Of a DNA stretch of 39,696 nucleotides, positions 1-8,582 are shown piece by piece. The stretch covers positions 1 to 39,696 of IMG/VR virus record IMGVR_UViG_3300028666_000066. One strand, given 5' to 3'. Below the pieces are notes generated by a model. The model worked only from the letters and a program-made list of their open reading frames with translations, ran no database searches and had not been told where the DNA came from. Numbering within the stretch: the stretch's first letter is position 1; the number at the start of each line of letters is the position of its first letter. The DNA is from a virus. The position numbers and the translations under genes are program-made.

Positions 1-1562
1 CAAATCAACTTTATCCTAGCGGTCCGACTGCTACACCAACGTATTCTGTGTCGCCTACAATTTCGGCGACACCATCGAATACACCTTCACCAACATCAAC
101 ACCAACATCAACACCATCGAATACACCAACGATCACTCCAACTGCTCTTTATGCAGATGCTGATCAATACAATGTGAACACAGCGTTCATGTTGAATGGA
201 AGTCTTGCAACTCAGCCATACAATATCTCTTTGGCTGTGAGCTTCTATCCAAATCAGATTGGGCCACAAAGTAAGGTGTGGCTCTATCTGAAGAGGATAG
301 GGATTGGAATGGCAATTGGGAATCTTCAATTGCGTATCCATCAGAATGATTCGAGTAGTGGAACAGATAAACCACTTGGACAAGGAACTATCATCGGTGC
401 AATTCCAGCATCATCTGTGCCAACGTCATATCAATACATGACATTCACGGTGATGACGAATTCTGTCTCCCTGATTCCAGGTCAGAAGTACTGGATGTCA
501 TTGTCCAAAGCAACACCTTCAATCGACGCATCTAATTACGTTCAATGGCGATTGAACAACGTGAACACATTCCCATCAGTTCAAGGGAATGGAACATACA
601 CAAATGCTGGTTGGATCTTGATCTCGCCGGATTTCATGTTCGTTGATTACTCGACGAATACATCTCCAACGATCACTCAGACATGGACATCAACATCAAC
701 TGTGTCTCCAACACCAAGCATTACTCAAACGTTCACGTTCACGAATACGAAGACAGTGACACTCACTCGTTCACCAACGCCAACATCAAGTCCAACAGCT
801 ACTAGCACGGTGACGCTCACTTCTTCACCAACGCCAACAAGCACGAAGTCGCCAACTATTACGAAGACAGCGACAGCGACACCAACGCTTCCAGGAACAT
901 ATACTGACACGCCGACATTGACAGTCACAAGAACCCTGGTAGCAACAAAGACCTGGACGATGTCGTCAACGCCAAGTTCGACGATCAGTCCAACATTCAC
1001 ATTGTCGTCTACACGTACCATCACAAAGACGAAGACTGTGACACCAACATATACAGCAACACCAACTGCAACGCCAACTGCAACGCCAACCAATTCACCG
1101 ACAAGAACAATCACAGCCACATACACGTCGAGTCCGACAATTTCTCCGACATTCACAGCAAGTCCGAATTTGTCGAGTACTCAAACGCAAACAGTTACAC
1201 CGTCGGCAACGCCAACGATCACGGCAACATTTACGATCACGGCGACATTTACATCGTCACCAACTGCAACACCTTCATGCACACCAATCATCAATCACGT
1301 CTATGTCAATCCAGCGAATTATCTCCTTGGTGTTGCTGCATTTAGCAATGTGTCGGTTGTGACACAAACATTGAGCGGATTGAACCGTTGGTTGCCATCA
1401 ACGTACTTGGTGACAGTGACTGCTCAAACTTATGATGCATCAACGTTCTATCAGATCACAAATGGAACGAAGCAGTTCACAATCACAGCAATCGATACAG
1501 GAACTTCACTACCAAAGACGGTGACAGCTAACGTCAATTGGACAGCGAGGATCTTGTACTAG
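1..1562 (+). CDS. Thr/Pro/Ser-rich virion surface protein (5' partial)
   Basis: The frame is open from base 3 of the window, so the true start lies upstream; the GTG at 48 is only an internal codon. The protein starts in a Ser/Thr/Pro stretch. A non-repetitive block of about 170 residues follows (roughly bases 140-660), predicted beta-rich. Then come about 210 residues of degenerate S-P-T-x-T repeats, and last a globular C-terminal block of about 85 residues. This resembles a stalk with two folded heads, as in phage adhesins or decoration proteins; no enzyme motif is seen. Its place just before the neck and tail genes supports a structural role. Function is inferred from composition and context only. 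Confidence 0.6.
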   Translation, partial: NQLYPSGPTATPTYSVSPTISATPSNTPSPTSTPTSTPSNTPTITPTALYADADQYNVNTAFMLNGSLATQPYNISLAVSFYPNQIGPQSKVWLYLKRIGIGMAIGNLQLRIHQNDSSSGTDKPLGQGTIIGAIPASSVPTSYQYMTFTVMTNSVSLIPGQKYWMSLSKATPSIDASNYVQWRLNNVNTFPSVQGNGTYTNAGWILISPDFMFVDYSTNTSPTITQTWTSTSTVSPTPSITQTFTFTNTKTVTLTRSPTPTSSPTATSTVTLTSSPTPTSTKSPTITKTATATPTLPGTYTDTPTLTVTRTLVATKTWTMSSTPSSTISPTFTLSSTRTITKTKTVTPTYTATPTATPTATPTNSPTRTITATYTSSPTISPTFTASPNLSSTQTQTVTPSATPTITATFTITATFTSSPTATPSCTPIINHVYVNPANYLLGVAAFSNVSVVTQTLSGLNRWLPSTYLVTVTAQTYDASTFYQITNGTKQFTITAIDTGTSLPKTVTANVNWTARILY

Positions 1563-1582
1563 CCATTCGCTCTGGATCAGTG

Positions 1583-2470
1583 ATGTCTACCAAATTTGGG
1601 ACCTCACGGTTCGGCACTTCTGTCTTTTCAGAGGTGCCGGACCAGAGCGGTGTAGTTGTACAACCAGAAAGCTACACCCCAAAGCATTCAAAATTCTTCA
1701 CGCCAAAAATGGCGAAAGAGATCAGGCGTCGCCACAACATGGCTGTGAAGAATTGGGGCACTGAATATGTGCTCTATTCTAGAAAGCTGAATGGTGAGCA
1801 TCTGACCTTCAAGATCTCGGAGTTTGATACCACGAGTCCATACAGCAAGACCATTTGGACTCGTGGTGTTGGGCGCAATGCGAATTTCGGACATCCAAAC
1901 ACACAGAAACTTGTCGTGAAGGCCAATGGTCTTTTCTTATCTCAAGTGAATGATGAGAAAGCGCTGTTTGGGACCTTCTCATTCTACATCAAAGTGATGC
2001 AGGACAAGTCGATCGTGTTGCTATTCAGTCCAAACTTCGATCCAACTGGCAAGTTGATCGTTGTAGAATATGATTCCATTTGCCATTGTACAGACCCAGT
2101 CTCAATGCAGTCTTCAAATCCAAGATGTCCGCTCTGTTTTGGTACCACCTTTGAAGGTGGCTATGATCGTTACTACAATCCAGAACATCCATTTGGTTAC
2201 GTGAGCATCAGAAAGCGCTTCAGTGCAAGAGCTCAACAGTTGAAGGAACAAGGCTTCGCTGTTTCTAACCAAGCAGAATTCTGGACGATCCCAGAACCAG
2301 GCATGAAGGATAAGGACATCGTTGAGCAAGTGGATGGCAATGAAAAAAGCAAACGTTTCTTCATCACAAACTGGAATATGCATAATGTTGGAGTGCATGA
2401 TACATCGCAGGTTTTCCAAATGACTGAACTGACGTCAACGGATCCTGCCTATGCTATGTCATTCCTATGA
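1583..2470 (+). CDS. Putative neck/connector structural protein with a CxC-CxxC cluster
   Basis: This 295-aa protein has no family I recognise. The frame stays open upstream to a TTG at 1538 inside the preceding gene. The ATG at 1583 is preferred because it follows the upstream stop by 20 bases and begins a normal-looking N-terminus (MSTKFGTS). Four cysteines (C167, C169, C182, C185) form a zinc-ribbon-like cluster. Its stop overlaps the next start, so the two genes are probably translationally coupled. Lying upstream of a gp10-like gene and the sheath, it is probably a head-tail joining or neck protein; that role is inferred from position alone. Confidence 0.6.
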   Translation: MSTKFGTSRFGTSVFSEVPDQSGVVVQPESYTPKHSKFFTPKMAKEIRRRHNMAVKNWGTEYVLYSRKLNGEHLTFKISEFDTTSPYSKTIWTRGVGRNANFGHPNTQKLVVKANGLFLSQVNDEKALFGTFSFYIKVMQDKSIVLLFSPNFDPTGKLIVVEYDSICHCTDPVSMQSSNPRCPLCFGTTFEGGYDRYYNPEHPFGYVSIRKRFSARAQQLKEQGFAVSNQAEFWTIPEPGMKDKDIVEQVDGNEKSKRFFITNWNMHNVGVHDTSQVFQMTELTSTDPAYAMSFL

Positions 2471-2982
2471 TGGGATTCAAAGTTTCTTTGCAGATGAAAA
2501 AGAGCGCTATAGCAAAATTAGTAGTCGGTACAACACTCACTGAGGTTACGGAAAAAGCTCTTGATCTCATTAGACAAGATCTTATGCGCAACCTACAACT
2601 TGAAGCAGCTCAAGCCGACTTCAAACAGACCAGCGGCAAGTACGTTCAGTCGATCAAGGTAGAGAGAAGACGAGGCTACCTCAGGATCTACTCAATACAC
2701 CCAGCAGCGTCAGCTATTGAGTATGGCTTCAAAGAAGAGAGGCCAATGACGTGGTTGGTCACTGGTAACGCTATTGCATTCAAAACGGAAGATGGAAAGA
2801 CGATCATCAGGCACGTGACTGCTGAAATGATTGGTCGACCATCTGATCATTCTAAGTCTGGTAAGTCATGGACTTATCCGATCATGGAAGGCAAGTTCAT
2901 CTTCACAAGAGCTTTGAAGAAGACAATGCCAGATGTCAGAAGACATCTTTCAAGGATCTATAAGATCATCGTAGAGGATTGA
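2467..2982 (+). CDS. Putative HK97 gp10-like tail completion/neck protein
   Basis: This is a 171-aa protein with a basic N-terminal half. The length, the KALDLIRQDLMRNL helix, the later S-G-K-Y-V-x-S-I-K strand and the A-x-x-I-E-Y-G-F motif are typical of HK97-gp10-type proteins, which sit at the head-tail interface. The late HSKSGKSWTYP stretch before a closing helix fits that fold. It starts at an ATG overlapping the previous stop and lies two genes before the sheath, the usual place for this family. The assignment rests on pattern and order; a structural prediction would settle it. Confidence 0.55.
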   Translation: MMGFKVSLQMKKSAIAKLVVGTTLTEVTEKALDLIRQDLMRNLQLEAAQADFKQTSGKYVQSIKVERRRGYLRIYSIHPAASAIEYGFKEERPMTWLVTGNAIAFKTEDGKTIIRHVTAEMIGRPSDHSKSGKSWTYPIMEGKFIFTRALKKTMPDVRRHLSRIYKIIVED

Positions 2983-2983
2983 C

Positions 2984-3694
2984 ATGGCCAACGATCAAGC
3001 AGCTTTCGTCTTCGGTGAGCAGTTGATCCTTACTGGTGTTTCGATTTTGCAAGATGCATTTAAGAATTCCGGCTTTGAGCCAAATGCATTTAGCAAGAAC
3101 GATCCAAACTGCACTGGTGAAGACAAATCCTCAGCGACAGACGAGGATGATAGGCTTTTGACATGGAACAACAACAGAGAAGAGACTGAAGGTCTCGTGA
3201 TCACAGAGAAAGAGCCATTCGACATTCAAAGATTTCCAACCATCACAACTTCGATATCCAATGGTGACATGAAGAATCTCGACTTTGGTCAGTTCATGAG
3301 ACCATATGTCAAAGATGGTGTTCATGTCGGTGACGTACTTGGAGGTGGAGGTGAGTTCGATATGGTCTTCAGATGCATGGCTGAGTCCACTGCCATGAGG
3401 AAGAAGATGACAGATCGAGTGATGGCAGTCCTCTTGATCAAACGAGAGGAATTCTGGAAATATGGTGTCACACTTCAAACTGTTCGACTCGGCGGATACA
3501 ACTCAATCCCCTACATCAATAACGATAAGAGCATCTATTACTCAGACATCGTTGCGCATTGCTGGGGAGAGTGGGAATTCCCGTTCGACAAACGCCTTCC
3601 GCTACTCAAACAGTTCAAATTGGCTTTTCAACTCGTCAGAGGCCAAGTTCAAAGCTCTACAAAACTTCTCTGGAACGTTGAGAACAATCCATAA
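2984..3694 (+). CDS. Putative tail terminator/completion protein
   Basis: This 236-aa protein has no motif I can name. It starts at an ATG just after the previous stop, with a GAGG Shine-Dalgarno at the end of that gene. The N-terminal third is acidic (GEDKSSATDEDD); the rest looks mixed alpha/beta with no membrane segment. Genes between a gp10-like protein and the sheath usually encode the tail terminator that caps the tube and sheath. That is the most likely role, but it is inferred only from synteny. Confidence 0.5.
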   Translation: MANDQAAFVFGEQLILTGVSILQDAFKNSGFEPNAFSKNDPNCTGEDKSSATDEDDRLLTWNNNREETEGLVITEKEPFDIQRFPTITTSISNGDMKNLDFGQFMRPYVKDGVHVGDVLGGGGEFDMVFRCMAESTAMRKKMTDRVMAVLLIKREEFWKYGVTLQTVRLGGYNSIPYINNDKSIYYSDIVAHCWGEWEFPFDKRLPLLKQFKLAFQLVRGQVQSSTKLLWNVENNP

Positions 3695-3705
3695 AGGAGG
3701 ATAGC

Positions 3706-5499
3706 ATGTCAAGTCCGATCTTCAGGGATCTTGGAGTGTTTTCCAAGACCATCATCAACACCGTGCCAGTGCAGCAAGGTGGTGTACTGGTTCCTGGCGT
3801 CATTGGCTTTGGTCGTGACTGGTTCATCGTCACTTCAGAAGCTGTGACCAAGTCGCCGTCAAGCAACAATGACAACACAGCGAATCCGATCACGAAGGTG
3901 CTCAACCGAGTGGGTGACACACCGACCAGCAGCGATTATGTGATTGGCACTGACGTGTCGATCCAATCGCCTACGCCAACTGGAGTCGTGTGGAACAACA
4001 CGGTGATCTTACCTCCGACGATCACTTCATCGACTGTGATCCCCAGTGGTGGAAGCTTTGCTTCTGGAACTTGGTTCTTCGTGATCACATCGAAGAATGC
4101 ATGGGGTGAGACTATCGCTTCGACTGAAGTTGAAGTTGATATTGCTGCTGGCATTACCAACTCGATCCAGTTGAACTGGAGCCTCGTTCCCAAGGCTTCT
4201 TCGTACACTGTGTATGGCACTTTGGTGAGTGGCACCTACGGTGCGACATCATTGATCGCCACCACAGCGAACACATCTATCACGATCACGTCCTTTGCTC
4301 CGACCGCTGGGCAACCTCCAGTTTCGAGCACTGCGTACAACAAGCCGGCTGCCAACGCGACGTTCTATGTCACGTATGACCGCTTCAAGATCGCCACCGA
4401 TTACGCTCCACAGTTCGTCACATCGTTCTCAGATGTTCAGACAAGCTATGGTGGTGACACAATCAACACTGGCACTTTCAGCTCACCAGTGTACACGCTG
4501 AATCCTCTGGGCTTGGCTGCCGATCTGATCTTTGCCAACGGTGCACAGGGCATGTACATGGTTCAGCTGAACAACGTCACAGTGAACAACCCAGTGAACA
4601 CTCTCACTCCAGCTTCAGGTGACGGTGACATTCGGAATGCTTTCAAGAATGCGCTGGCTCAGCTTGAAGGCAAGAATGTGTACTACATCGTCGGACTCTC
4701 AACCAACGCCAACACGAGACAAGACATCTTCAATCACGTCACGAACATGTCGAGTGAACAGCGTCGTGCAGAGCGAGTCATGTTCTACAGCTTCCCACAG
4801 GGTGAGATCATCGGCGATCCATCAACCGGTGGAACGATGACAGGCACTGCGAAGGCCTACTCACTTTTGGGTGGAGCTTTAGCTGGTCGCATCATCTTGA
4901 TCGGCAACAATCAAGGCACCAAGCAGATCGCGAATGATGATGGCTCATCGCAGACACTCACTTTGACTGGTGAGTACTTTGCTGCTGCTTTGGCTGGCAA
5001 GCAGAGTGGCATGCAGCGCATCACTTTCCCGATCAATCGCAAGCCGATCAGCGGTATCGATACAATGGTGCCGTTCAGCGAAGAGAACAGGTTGTTCCTG
5101 CAAAACAACGGCGTGTCAGTGCTCTACTACGTCGGTGAGACGATCATCTCGGTTTCACGTCTGTTGACGTGTGCCAATGATCTGATCGAATACCAGGAGC
5201 TCACCACTCTGCAGCAGATCGATGTTGTTGGTTCGGACATGAGACAAACACTGGAGAATATCTTCATCGTCTCCGGTGATGCCATCATTGATGAGACCAC
5301 ACCGATCCTGGTTCAGAACATGGTGAATGTGATCTTGAAACGTGACAAGCAGAACAAGCTGATCAGCGATTGGTTCCCTGACTCAACGAAAGCGACTCAG
5401 GATCCAAACACGCCGACGCTCATCAACATCACCTACAAGATGAAGTTGGTGTATCCACTGCTGAACGCCGAGATCACCCAGGTTATCTCACTGACATAG
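3706..5499 (+). CDS. Tail sheath protein
   Basis: This 597-aa protein is the contractile sheath subunit, which stacks around the tube and shortens to drive DNA delivery. The C-terminal quarter matches sheath families: an ISVSRLLTC strand, the DVVGSDMRQTLENIF helix, and a closing two-strand segment with I-T-Y-K-M-K-L-V-Y-P-L-L that links neighbouring subunits. Residues about 105-210 look like an inserted beta-sandwich (fibronectin-III/Ig-like, with WSLVPKASSYTVYGT), probably surface exposed. A strong AAAGGAGG Shine-Dalgarno precedes the ATG, as expected for an abundant protein. The tube gene follows after a hairpin. Confidence 0.9.
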   Translation: MSSPIFRDLGVFSKTIINTVPVQQGGVLVPGVIGFGRDWFIVTSEAVTKSPSSNNDNTANPITKVLNRVGDTPTSSDYVIGTDVSIQSPTPTGVVWNNTVILPPTITSSTVIPSGGSFASGTWFFVITSKNAWGETIASTEVEVDIAAGITNSIQLNWSLVPKASSYTVYGTLVSGTYGATSLIATTANTSITITSFAPTAGQPPVSSTAYNKPAANATFYVTYDRFKIATDYAPQFVTSFSDVQTSYGGDTINTGTFSSPVYTLNPLGLAADLIFANGAQGMYMVQLNNVTVNNPVNTLTPASGDGDIRNAFKNALAQLEGKNVYYIVGLSTNANTRQDIFNHVTNMSSEQRRAERVMFYSFPQGEIIGDPSTGGTMTGTAKAYSLLGGALAGRIILIGNNQGTKQIANDDGSSQTLTLTGEYFAAALAGKQSGMQRITFPINRKPISGIDTMVPFSEENRLFLQNNGVSVLYYVGETIISVSRLLTCANDLIEYQELTTLQQIDVVGSDMRQTLENIFIVSGDAIIDETTPILVQNMVNVILKRDKQNKLISDWFPDSTKATQDPNTPTLINITYKMKLVYPLLNAEITQVISLT

Positions 5500-5519
5500 T
5501 TCAACAGGTCGTGAAACAT

Positions 5520-5548
5520 GATCCACTCAGGAGTCACCTGGGTGGATC
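5520..5548 (+). promoter_or_regulatory. 12-bp hairpin between sheath and tube genes
   Basis: The arms GATCCACTCAGG and CCTGGGTGGATC pair over 12 bp with a single G-U wobble and an AGTCA loop. It is the main feature of the 85-base gap between sheath and tube. No T-run follows, so it is not a classic intrinsic terminator. It may stabilise or process the mRNA, or attenuate transcription to balance the two proteins. Confidence 0.7.
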
Positions 5549-5584
5549 TGCACGGCCCCTAGAACCCACTTTTAGGAGCAAGAC

Positions 5585-6016
5585 ATGGCCAATCCGAACA
5601 TGAACCATGTCGTTTCTCAGTCGGCGACATTCATCGCCTCTGGACGACGGGTCGGTTCAGTTCAATCGGTGAGCCCTTCAGAGAATCTCACAACGATCCT
5701 CATCCGTGAATTGGATGCTGATATCGCTGGTGAGATCATCGAGATCGGCATCGGTGTTCCGAGCTTTAGCTTGGGGCTGACGAAGTTCATGCTTTACCAG
5801 CAGACCTTCTTCGCTGCCTTGGGCTACGTGGTTCGCAACATCGGCGACATCACTGATCCACTGGATCTGCAAGTCGCTTTCCGTTCTGCCAAGACTGGCA
5901 ACACGGTTGCGAAGACATTCATCGATGGTGTGCTGAAGAGCCTGACTTCGTCAGTGAACATCGGCACCATCTTGATCACGGAAAACGGCAACTTCGACGT
6001 GCGTTCCATTGTCTAA
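5585..6016 (+). CDS. Tail tube protein
   Basis: This 143-aa protein is the expected size for a myovirus tube subunit, which stacks in rings to form the DNA channel inside the sheath. It directly follows the sheath gene and precedes the chaperones, the standard place for the tube. The sequence looks beta-rich with a central ITDPLDLQVAFRSAKTG loop and hydrophobic strands. The start is supported by TAGGAG seven bases before the ATG. Identification rests mainly on order, size and composition; no alternative fits better. Confidence 0.8.
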   Translation: MANPNMNHVVSQSATFIASGRRVGSVQSVSPSENLTTILIRELDADIAGEIIEIGIGVPSFSLGLTKFMLYQQTFFAALGYVVRNIGDITDPLDLQVAFRSAKTGNTVAKTFIDGVLKSLTSSVNIGTILITENGNFDVRSIV

Positions 6017-6038
6017 CTAAAAGCTTGAGGACAAAGAA

Positions 6039-6476
6039 ATGATGGTCAAAAATGACTTGAAAAAGGCTTTGAGCCTTGACGACTTCATCCTTTTTGGTTC
6101 AGTGAAAGATGAAGTCGAAGTGTTCGGACAGAAAGTGACGATGAAAACTCTTGAATCCGGTTTCCTGCGAAACTTAGCTGTTGAAACTTCCGGACTCGAT
6201 CTGCTAGCCAGGGATCGAGTCTGGAAGATCAACGTGCTTGCAAGAGCGATCAAATCATTGAATGGTAACTCATTGGTGCCAGAAGATCCAGATGATGAAT
6301 TGAAAGATCGATCAGATCGCACTGATGTGGTCAAAGAGGCGATCAAGAAGATCAGCAAATGGGAGCAGTTCGTTGTTGATGCTTTCTACAATGAGTACGC
6401 TAAACTCGAGAAGCAGCAAAGCGAATTCGCCGAGGAAATGAGAAAAAAATACGAGAAAAAGACGTCCCAATCCTGA
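6039..6476 (+). CDS. Tail assembly chaperone, short form
   Basis: This 145-aa acidic and helical protein sits between tube and tape measure, where nearly all long-tailed phages encode an assembly chaperone that coats the tape measure. It ends in a charged helix (KLEKQQSEFAEEMRKKYEKK). An A-rich slippery sequence lies in its last codons, and the -1 frame is open across it into the next reading frame. As in lambda gpG/gpGT, most ribosomes should stop at 6476 and a minority should make the fused long form. Two adjacent ATG codons (6039, 6042) follow a GAGG Shine-Dalgarno. Confidence 0.75.
   Translation: MMVKNDLKKALSLDDFILFGSVKDEVEVFGQKVTMKTLESGFLRNLAVETSGLDLLARDRVWKINVLARAIKSLNGNSLVPEDPDDELKDRSDRTDVVKEAIKKISKWEQFVVDAFYNEYAKLEKQQSEFAEEMRKKYEKKTSQS
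6443..6449 (+). promoter_or_regulatory. Programmed -1 ribosomal frameshift site (A AAA AAA)
   Basis: In the chaperone frame the codons read AGA AAA AAA TAC, so 6443-6449 forms the canonical slippery heptamer A-AAA-AAA. After a -1 slip the frame continues ATA CGA GAA AAA GAC and stays open to 6928. A G-AAA-AAG heptamer at 6455-6461 is a weaker alternative. A short CGTCC/GGACG stem (6463-6467 with 6483-6487) starts 13 bases downstream and could stimulate slippage. Confidence 0.75.
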
Positions 6477-6928
6477 GATGGTGGACGCTTCTTCGGCGCG
6501 AATTGCCGTTTCCCTGGGGAGTCAAAAGAGCTTCTCATCTACAAGCATGGCAAGTCGAGTATATGCAGTACGCTGAGTATCGCGAAAAGAAAAGCGATGA
6601 TAAGCGATTCAAACAATTCCTCGACTACCTTGGATCTTACACGGACCCAAAACGTGCTAATGAGGAGCTGAAGGCTTCCTACGAATCAGGGCCCGATGGG
6701 TCCGAAGAATCCTCAACACAAGTCGTTTATAGAAACGACAACTTCGGCAAGGAAGATCAACCAATTGTCAAGATGGAGAGTGAGGAAGCTAAAGTGAAGT
6801 TCCTCACAAACTTTGACAAAGCGATGCGTGAGAAATTCGGCGACACTTACGAGGAAGTTGAAGTCGTTACTCCAGCAAAGGTTGAAGATCCAGACGATAA
6901 CGAGCCGGACGAGATCATCGTGAGGTAA
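6449..6928 (+). CDS. C-terminal extension of tail assembly chaperone, made by -1 frameshift
   Basis: The -1 frame has no stop from upstream of the slippery site to 6928 and lacks a good independent start: only a TTG at 6503, preceded by in-frame coding sequence that looks real (DVPILRWWTLLRRELPFPWG). The fusion 6039-6449 plus 6449-6928 would be about 296 aa. The aromatic, basic start of the extension followed by an acidic tail (DDNEPDEIIVR) is typical of gpT-like domains that contact the tail tube. The tape measure starts two bases after the stop. Frameshifting is inferred from sequence. Confidence 0.75.
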   Translation: MREKDVPILRWWTLLRRELPFPWGVKRASHLQAWQVEYMQYAEYREKKSDDKRFKQFLDYLGSYTDPKRANEELKASYESGPDGSEESSTQVVYRNDNFGKEDQPIVKMESEEAKVKFLTNFDKAMREKFGDTYEEVEVVTPAKVEDPDDNEPDEIIVR

Positions 6929-6929
6929 T

Positions 6930-8582
6930 ATGGCATCCCCAAATGAAAAGATCGTTCAGGAACTCGGCCTTGTCTTCACGACCGATGAACAATCGAAAGA
7001 ACAGGTGCTGAGATCTCTTGATGAGATCAACAGCAAAGCCAAGTCAGTCAACGACAATATGGCGGCTGGTAGTGAAGGTGCTTCTAAGCTCTCTGAGACA
7101 TTGAGGAAAGATCTTGGTGGTGCTCTTGATAAGTTCTCGCCTGCTTTAGGTGAGATCGGCGGCTTGTTGAAAGCAGCTGGGCCAGTGACTGCACTGGTCA
7201 CTGGTTTTATCTTGGTAGTCGATAAGATGGCTGACTTGAATAAAGAAGCTGTTGATGTCAATCGCCAATTCTCTTCGATGTACTCAACGATCAAAGACAT
7301 TGCTGATCTTCAGAATCATATGTCCATGATGGGCTATGATAAAGAGGAGACAAACAACATCACTAGCCGTTTGGCTAGGAATGGGGCAGCTTCGACAGCT
7401 GAACAGCTCACAGATGCTACTATCACGACTGGTGCCTTTGCAAAGATGACTGGCATGGAGACATCATCTGTCGCCAATATGATTGCGATGGCAGTTAAGA
7501 GCGGTGCTCTTGATGCCAACAATTTGCAAGGTGGCGTGTTTGGTGAAGGTGGAAAACCTGGTCTATTCCAGAACATGACTAAAGGCGCTGCAGAAGCTTC
7601 AATGTCGATGGAGCAATACTCCAAGTCTTTGTTTGATCTTTGGGGAACCACACGCAACTACAATATCAGTTTTGAAGATACACAAAAGCTGATGGGTCGT
7701 TGGGGTGATTCGCTGAACAAAGGCATTGTGTCGTTAAATGACATTGCCGCTTTGTCGACTGGCAGCAAGTTCAGCGATGGTCAGAAGATCTTCATGGCTC
7801 AACAAATGGGCATTGAAGGATCGCCACTTGAGATGATGACGAAGTTCGAAGCTAGCCTGAGTAAACCTGAATTCCAAGAACGACTTGGAACGAAGGTCTA
7901 TGACATGGCTAAGCAAAGAGCTAAGAGCCCAACAGAGATGGTTGAATGGGTTCGAATGATGAATGATACGCTGACTGGTGGTTCAATTCCCGGTCTAAAC
8001 TCATTGGGTGGAGCTCTTTCATTTTTAGAGTCTCATGCATCTGATCAAGATCGTGGCAAGTATTTTGCTGCGTTCCCAGGCGTTGTTAACAACCAGAATG
8101 AAGAACAGCGCGTCATTGCTAGAATGCAAAATGAAAGTTTGGCTAATGATAGGGCAAAGCGTTTGAATAGTCCAGAAGCGATCAAAGATCAATTGGGCAT
8201 CGATGTGATGAGCACTTCAGGCGTTTTGTCTCTGGCAAAACGAGCAGTTGGGCTTCTCTACAATGACATTGGTGCTGGAGCTGACCAAGAAGGAACGATG
8301 AGACATGCGATGGGATTTGATTCTCAACGCGGTTTGAAAGCGTTTCAAGGTCTTGATCCACATCAACAAGCTGAAGCATTGAGAGAAATGTCAAAGTTCA
8401 CTGGTGCTACTCAATCGAAGCCAATTGAATTGAAACTTGACAATCACCAATCACTTGACATCAACATCAAGATGAATGGTCAGCAAGTCAGTACACAACG
8501 ATTGAACAGCAAACCTGGAACCCAATCGTTCACGCTACCAGCTGGGATGGATATGGGTATCACAGTTGAAGGGCATAAGTGA
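6930..8582 (+). CDS. Tail tape measure protein
   Basis: This 550-aa protein follows the frameshifted chaperones, the defining position for the tape measure, which sets tail length and passes down the tube. It is mostly helical. A Gly/Ala-rich hydrophobic stretch at residues about 75-95 (GLLKAAGPVTALVTGFILVV) is typical of the segment thought to meet the host membrane. The C-terminus is a small beta domain (KLDNHQSLDINIKMNGQQV). By the usual rule of about 0.15 nm per residue the tail would be near 80 nm, an estimate only. No lytic transglycosylase or peptidase domain is seen. Confidence 0.85.
   Translation: MASPNEKIVQELGLVFTTDEQSKEQVLRSLDEINSKAKSVNDNMAAGSEGASKLSETLRKDLGGALDKFSPALGEIGGLLKAAGPVTALVTGFILVVDKMADLNKEAVDVNRQFSSMYSTIKDIADLQNHMSMMGYDKEETNNITSRLARNGAASTAEQLTDATITTGAFAKMTGMETSSVANMIAMAVKSGALDANNLQGGVFGEGGKPGLFQNMTKGAAEASMSMEQYSKSLFDLWGTTRNYNISFEDTQKLMGRWGDSLNKGIVSLNDIAALSTGSKFSDGQKIFMAQQMGIEGSPLEMMTKFEASLSKPEFQERLGTKVYDMAKQRAKSPTEMVEWVRMMNDTLTGGSIPGLNSLGGALSFLESHASDQDRGKYFAAFPGVVNNQNEEQRVIARMQNESLANDRAKRLNSPEAIKDQLGIDVMSTSGVLSLAKRAVGLLYNDIGAGADQEGTMRHAMGFDSQRGLKAFQGLDPHQQAEALREMSKFTGATQSKPIELKLDNHQSLDINIKMNGQQVSTQRLNSKPGTQSFTLPAGMDMGITVEGHK

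Noticed and set aside
725-1156. Long minus-strand frame rich in Val and Gly opposite the Thr/Pro repeats
   Set aside because: It is the reverse complement of repeats in a well-supported + strand gene and has no start signals of its own.
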